Assembly: GCA_022712475.1 (NCBI GenBank)
Contig: JALAGK010000341.1
Location: forward strand, 1 to 9,172
DNA: 9,172 bases
Direction: 5' to 3'
From: Enterobacteriaceae bacterium
GTDB taxonomy: Bacteria > Pseudomonadota > Gammaproteobacteria > Enterobacterales > Enterobacteriaceae
Part shown: positions 7,349-9,172 of the stretch, piece by piece
Layout: every line of letters begins with the position of its first letter
How positions within the stretch are numbered: position 1 is the first letter of the stretch
The notes under the pieces: generated by a model
Database searches by the model: none
What the model was told of the DNA's origin: nothing
What the model saw: the letters and a program-made list of their open reading frames with translations, nothing else
Translations under genes and position numbers: made by a program

Positions 7349-7717
7349 ATGGTCTTTGGCTCCAGGCAACTTACATTCCTCGCTGTTATTGCTTCTTTTA
7401 CGCCGTCCATTGTTCTCGCTCATGCACATCTGGTGTCACAGACCCCGGCTGCGGATGTCATTGTCACTCCTGCGCCCACTGAACTAAGGCTCAGTTTTTC
7501 TGAAGGTATAGAGCCGGGTTTTAGTGGCGTGACGCTGCTCGGACCCCAGCTGCAAAAACTTGTGACCGGCAAGGTGCAACTAGCACAGGGCGATGCTAAA
7601 ACGCTTATTGTTCCTCTGAAAACGGTGCCGACAGAGGGCGACTGGCAGGTAGACTGGCACGTTGTATCGGTGGACGGTCATAAAACCCACGGCAGTTACC
7701 GTTTTCACGTGAAGTAA
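7349..7717 (+). CDS. yobA: CopC-like periplasmic copper-binding protein YobA
   Basis: YobA belongs to the CopC family, small periplasmic beta-barrel proteins that bind Cu(II), usually paired with a CopD-like membrane protein. Residues 1-24 are a signal peptide; cleavage after VLA would leave His25 as the first mature residue. An N-terminal His is a Cu(II) ligand in CopC proteins. The remaining ligands are seen as Asp109 and His111 in the signature VSVDGHKTHG. ATG 7349 (122 aa) is chosen over ATG 7340 because the AAAGGGA ribosome site (7333-7339) abuts 7340 but is nine bases from 7349. The protein is clearly more diverged from K-12 YobA than its neighbours are from theirs, apart from the EGIEPGFSG and VDWHVVSVDGHK blocks. 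It is the first gene of yobA-yebZ-yebY, with one base before yebZ. Confidence 0.93.
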   Translation: MVFGSRQLTFLAVIASFTPSIVLAHAHLVSQTPAADVIVTPAPTELRLSFSEGIEPGFSGVTLLGPQLQKLVTGKVQLAQGDAKTLIVPLKTVPTEGDWQVDWHVVSVDGHKTHGSYRFHVK

Positions 7718-7718
7718 C

Positions 7719-8594
7719 ATGCTGGCTGATATCCATATAGCGTTACGCTTTAGTCACTTCCTTGCACTGATGCTGCTGGCAGGGGCCGCTATCTGTAGCG
7801 CCTGGCTGGCATCCGGGGATTTTCGTACGGTGATGTCGCGCCGACTGATGCGTCTGTGGTTGCCTGCAGCGTTGATCAATCTCATCAGTACGTTGCTGAT
7901 TCTGGTTGTGCAGGGCGGTTTGATGGGAGAGGGCTGGAAGGATGTTTTTAGTCCTGGCGTCTGGGCCAGCGTGCTTGATACACGCTTTGGTGCCGTCTGG
8001 CTGTGGCAGATCGTATTGGCAGTAGTCACGATAATAGTCGTGGTGCTGCGTCCTTATCGACTTCAGCCACTGTTGATTTGTCTGGCGGGCTTTCAGCTGA
8101 TTGTGCTGGCTGATACCGGGCATGCGGCGATGCGTGACGGACTGGCGGGTCTGGTGCACCGACTTAATCATGGTGTGCATCTGCTGTCAGTCGCCTGGTG
8201 GGTAGGTGGGCTGGCACCATTGCTGGTGTGTATGCGTATGGCAAATAAGCCACGCTGGCGCGACACCGCTATTACGGCGATGATGCGTTACTCACGTTAC
8301 GGGCACCTGGCGGTCGCGGGGGCGATTTTCACTGGCATGGTCAATAGTTTGCTTATTCTCGGCTGGCGCTGGCCGTTGCACAGTGGCTATGTACAACTAC
8401 TGATGGTGAAGATGGCACTGGTCGTACTGATGGTGGTGATTGCTCTGATAAATCGTTATCTGTTGGTACCGCGTTTTACGCGTAGCACTTCAGGCGCGCA
8501 ACGTGTGTTTGTTGTGATGACGCAAATCGAGATGGTTCTGGCGCTGTTGGTGATACTTTGCGTGAGTATTTTTGCCACCCGAGAACCTTTTTAA
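7719..8594 (+). CDS. yebZ: CopD-family inner-membrane protein YebZ
   Basis: YebZ is a polytopic protein of the copper-resistance D (CopD/PcoD) family, thought to move or handle copper across the inner membrane with the periplasmic CopC-like partner; transport direction and mechanism are not established. It has 291 residues (290 in E. coli). Eight hydrophobic segments are seen at roughly 5-27, 41-65, 87-108, 112-131, 148-170, 190-213, 223-247 and 262-286. Membrane-embedded histidines typical of the family include His6, His13 and those in the [12 protein letters not shown] segment before the [10 protein letters not shown] motif. The ATG is one base after the yobA stop and has only a weak ribosome site, so translation is probably coupled to yobA. 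yebY follows after 16 bases. Confidence 0.94.
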   Translation: MLADIHIALRFSHFLALMLLAGAAICSAWLASGDFRTVMSRRLMRLWLPAALINLISTLLILVVQGGLMGEGWKDVFSPGVWASVLDTRFGAVWLWQIVLAVVTIIVVVLRPYRLQPLLICLAGFQLIVLADTGHAAMRDGLAGLVHRLNHGVHLLSVAWWVGGLAPLLVCMRMANKPRWRDTAITAMMRYSRYGHLAVAGAIFTGMVNSLLILGWRWPLHSGYVQLLMVKMALVVLMVVIALINRYLLVPRFTRSTSGAQRVFVVMTQIEMVLALLVILCVSIFATREPF

Positions 8595-8610
8595 TTCGGA
8601 AAGAGTAGCA

Positions 8611-8949
8611 ATGAAAAAAACGCTGATAACACTTTTACTGACTGTGACTTGTGGCTCCGCTTTTGCAGCGCCTCAGGTAATCACCGTGAGTCGCTTTGAG
8701 ATGGGGAAGGATAAATGGGCTTTTACGCGTGAAGAGGTGATGCTGGCTTGCCGCCCGGGAGAGGCGCTGTTTGTCATTAACCCGAGCACGTTGGTGCAGT
8801 ATCCGCTTAACGATGTTGCGGCACAGCAGATTAAAGAGGGTAAAACCAGCGGTCAACCTATTGAGGTTATCCTGGCAGACGACCCTGCTAATCCAGGTCA
8901 AAAGATGTCTCTTGCACCGTTTATTGAGCGCGCGCGTAAGCTCTGCTGA
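8611..8949 (+). CDS. yebY: Exported DUF2511 protein YebY
   Basis: YebY is a small exported protein of unknown biochemical role (DUF2511 family), 112 residues (113 in K-12). Residues 1-19 form a signal peptide, with cleavage probably after AFA, so the mature protein is periplasmic. The cysteine in the signal peptide (Cys14) lacks a lipobox, so a lipoprotein is unlikely. The mature part has two cysteines, Cys47 (LACRPGEAL) and the C-terminal Cys112, a likely disulfide. The start has GGAAAGAG (8598-8605) close ahead; a longer frame from 8572 overlaps yebZ and would hide the signal peptide. Its place 16 bases after yebZ suggests a link to copper handling, but no CopC-type ligand motif is seen. 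A terminator follows. Confidence 0.93.
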   Translation: MKKTLITLLLTVTCGSAFAAPQVITVSRFEMGKDKWAFTREEVMLACRPGEALFVINPSTLVQYPLNDVAAQQIKEGKTSGQPIEVILADDPANPGQKMSLAPFIERARKLC

Positions 8950-8977
8950 AACTGTTACAGGCTTTACCAGAAAACAA

Positions 8978-9012
8978 AAACCGCCGTTTCTCTACATCGA
9001 GAACGGCGGTTT
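8978..9012. terminator. Bidirectional terminator after yebY, also suited to SraC/RyeA
   Basis: An 11-bp perfect stem (8978-8988 with 9002-9012), extended by CTC/GAG pairing in the loop region, follows the yebY stop by 28 bases. Downstream on the + strand is TTCTTTATAA, a modest T tract. On the - strand the stem is followed by TTTTTGTTTT (8980-8971), a better one. It can end the yobA-yebZ-yebY transcript and, from the other side, the antisense RNA SraC/RyeA. Confidence 0.88.
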
Positions 9013-9087
9013 CTTTATAAAAAACAACTGCTAACAGGATTTTTGTCTGCTGCGCACGCAACAAACTGGAAAACCTGCCACGGTCAA

Positions 9088-9094
9088 CTATTCT
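9088..9094 (+). promoter_or_regulatory. sigmaS-type -10 element of sdsR
   Basis: CTATTCT lies 7-13 bases before the SdsR start. The C at -13 followed by TATtCT fits the extended -10 element (CTATACT-like) preferred by sigmaS. No -35 hexamer is evident, which sigmaS promoters tolerate. E. coli and Salmonella SdsR are established sigmaS-dependent RNAs. Confidence 0.8.
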
Positions 9095-9100
9095 TATAAG

Positions 9101-9172
9101 GCAAGGCGATTTAGCCTGCATTAATGCCAACTTTTAGCGCACGGCTCTCTCCCAAGAGCCATTTCCCTGGAC
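9101..9172 (+). ncRNA. sdsR: Small RNA SdsR (RyeB), 5' part, cut by the window edge
   Basis: The first 72 bases of SdsR are recognised directly. The RNA begins GCAAGGCGATTTAGCC, passes the hairpin GGCTCT-CTCCCA-AGAGCC and is cut at CCTGGAC, just before the terminator hairpin expected outside the window. As far as I can recall the E. coli sequence, the match is essentially exact, unlike the diverged neighbouring proteins. SdsR is an abundant stationary-phase, Hfq-bound, trans-acting RNA of about 104 bases; mutS, tolC and porin mRNAs are among its reported targets. It sits 151 bases after yebY and has its own sigmaS-type promoter. It overlaps the antisense SraC/RyeA RNA completely. Confidence 0.93.

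Larger units (their letters stand above)
8972..9172 (-). ncRNA. sraC: Antisense small RNA SraC/RyeA, 3' part (inferred)
   Basis: In E. coli an RNA of about 250-275 bases (SraC/RyeA) is transcribed opposite SdsR, covers it entirely and extends past its 5' end towards yebY. The same layout is expected here. Reading the - strand from the window edge, transcription would cross the SdsR region and meet the strong hairpin at 9012-8978, then T tract 8980-8971. Its promoter lies beyond the window, so the 5' end cannot be seen. The call rests on conservation of SdsR and on the oppositely facing terminator, not on a visible promoter. The 3' end is approximate. Confidence 0.6.

Noticed and set aside
7743..8180. 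A 145-codon - strand frame opposite yebZ
   Set aside because: The product is a His/Gln-rich composition artefact of the complementary strand of membrane-protein codons, with no ribosome site or family.
1..9172. Search for a mobile element, defence system, CRISPR array or tRNA
   Set aside because: The gene order matches conserved enterobacterial backbone, all gaps are short, and no transposase, integrase, repeat array or cloverleaf sequence was seen.

Overview
The window is ordinary chromosomal backbone from a member of the Enterobacteriaceae. Every gene has a recognisable Escherichia coli/Salmonella counterpart, and the order and orientations match the E. coli K-12 eda-to-sdsR interval as I remember it: eda>, <purT, yebG>, yebF>, yebE>, ptrB>, <exoX, <yobB, <holE, yobA>, yebZ>, yebY>, sdsR>. 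The proteins differ from K-12 at many positions, most clearly in YobA, YebF and YobB, so this is a relative of E. coli rather than E. coli itself. I do not name a genus. There is no mobile element, CRISPR array, tRNA or prophage, and no gap between genes reaches 300 bases.

Left part (1-1637). The 3' end of eda (KDPG aldolase) faces purT (formate-dependent GAR transformylase), and both can use one bidirectional terminator. purT and yebG then diverge from a compact control region. It carries a near-perfect PurR operator on the purT side and a near-perfect LexA (SOS) box over the yebG promoter.

Middle (1638-5362). yebG (SOS-induced), yebF (small exported protein), yebE (DUF533 membrane protein) and ptrB (oligopeptidase B) run rightward. 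A strong terminator follows yebF, so yebE probably has its own promoter. ptrB converges with exoX, with only three bases between the stop codons.

Right part (5366-9172). exoX (DEDDh exonuclease), yobB (nitrilase-fold protein) and holE (theta subunit of DNA polymerase III) run leftward. The yobA-yebZ-yebY operon runs rightward: a CopC-like periplasmic copper protein, a CopD-like membrane protein and a small exported protein. The window ends inside the sigmaS-dependent small RNA SdsR (RyeB). The antisense RNA SraC/RyeA should lie on the opposite strand and end at the yebY terminator.

I found no new multi-gene system. The observations most worth checking are: YobB appears to have lost the nitrilase catalytic cysteine (Asn141 in its place); the yebY terminator is probably shared with the antisense RNA; and a weak CusR-like half-site lies upstream of the copper operon. 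Several start codons were moved downstream of the longest reading frame because of Shine-Dalgarno spacing.
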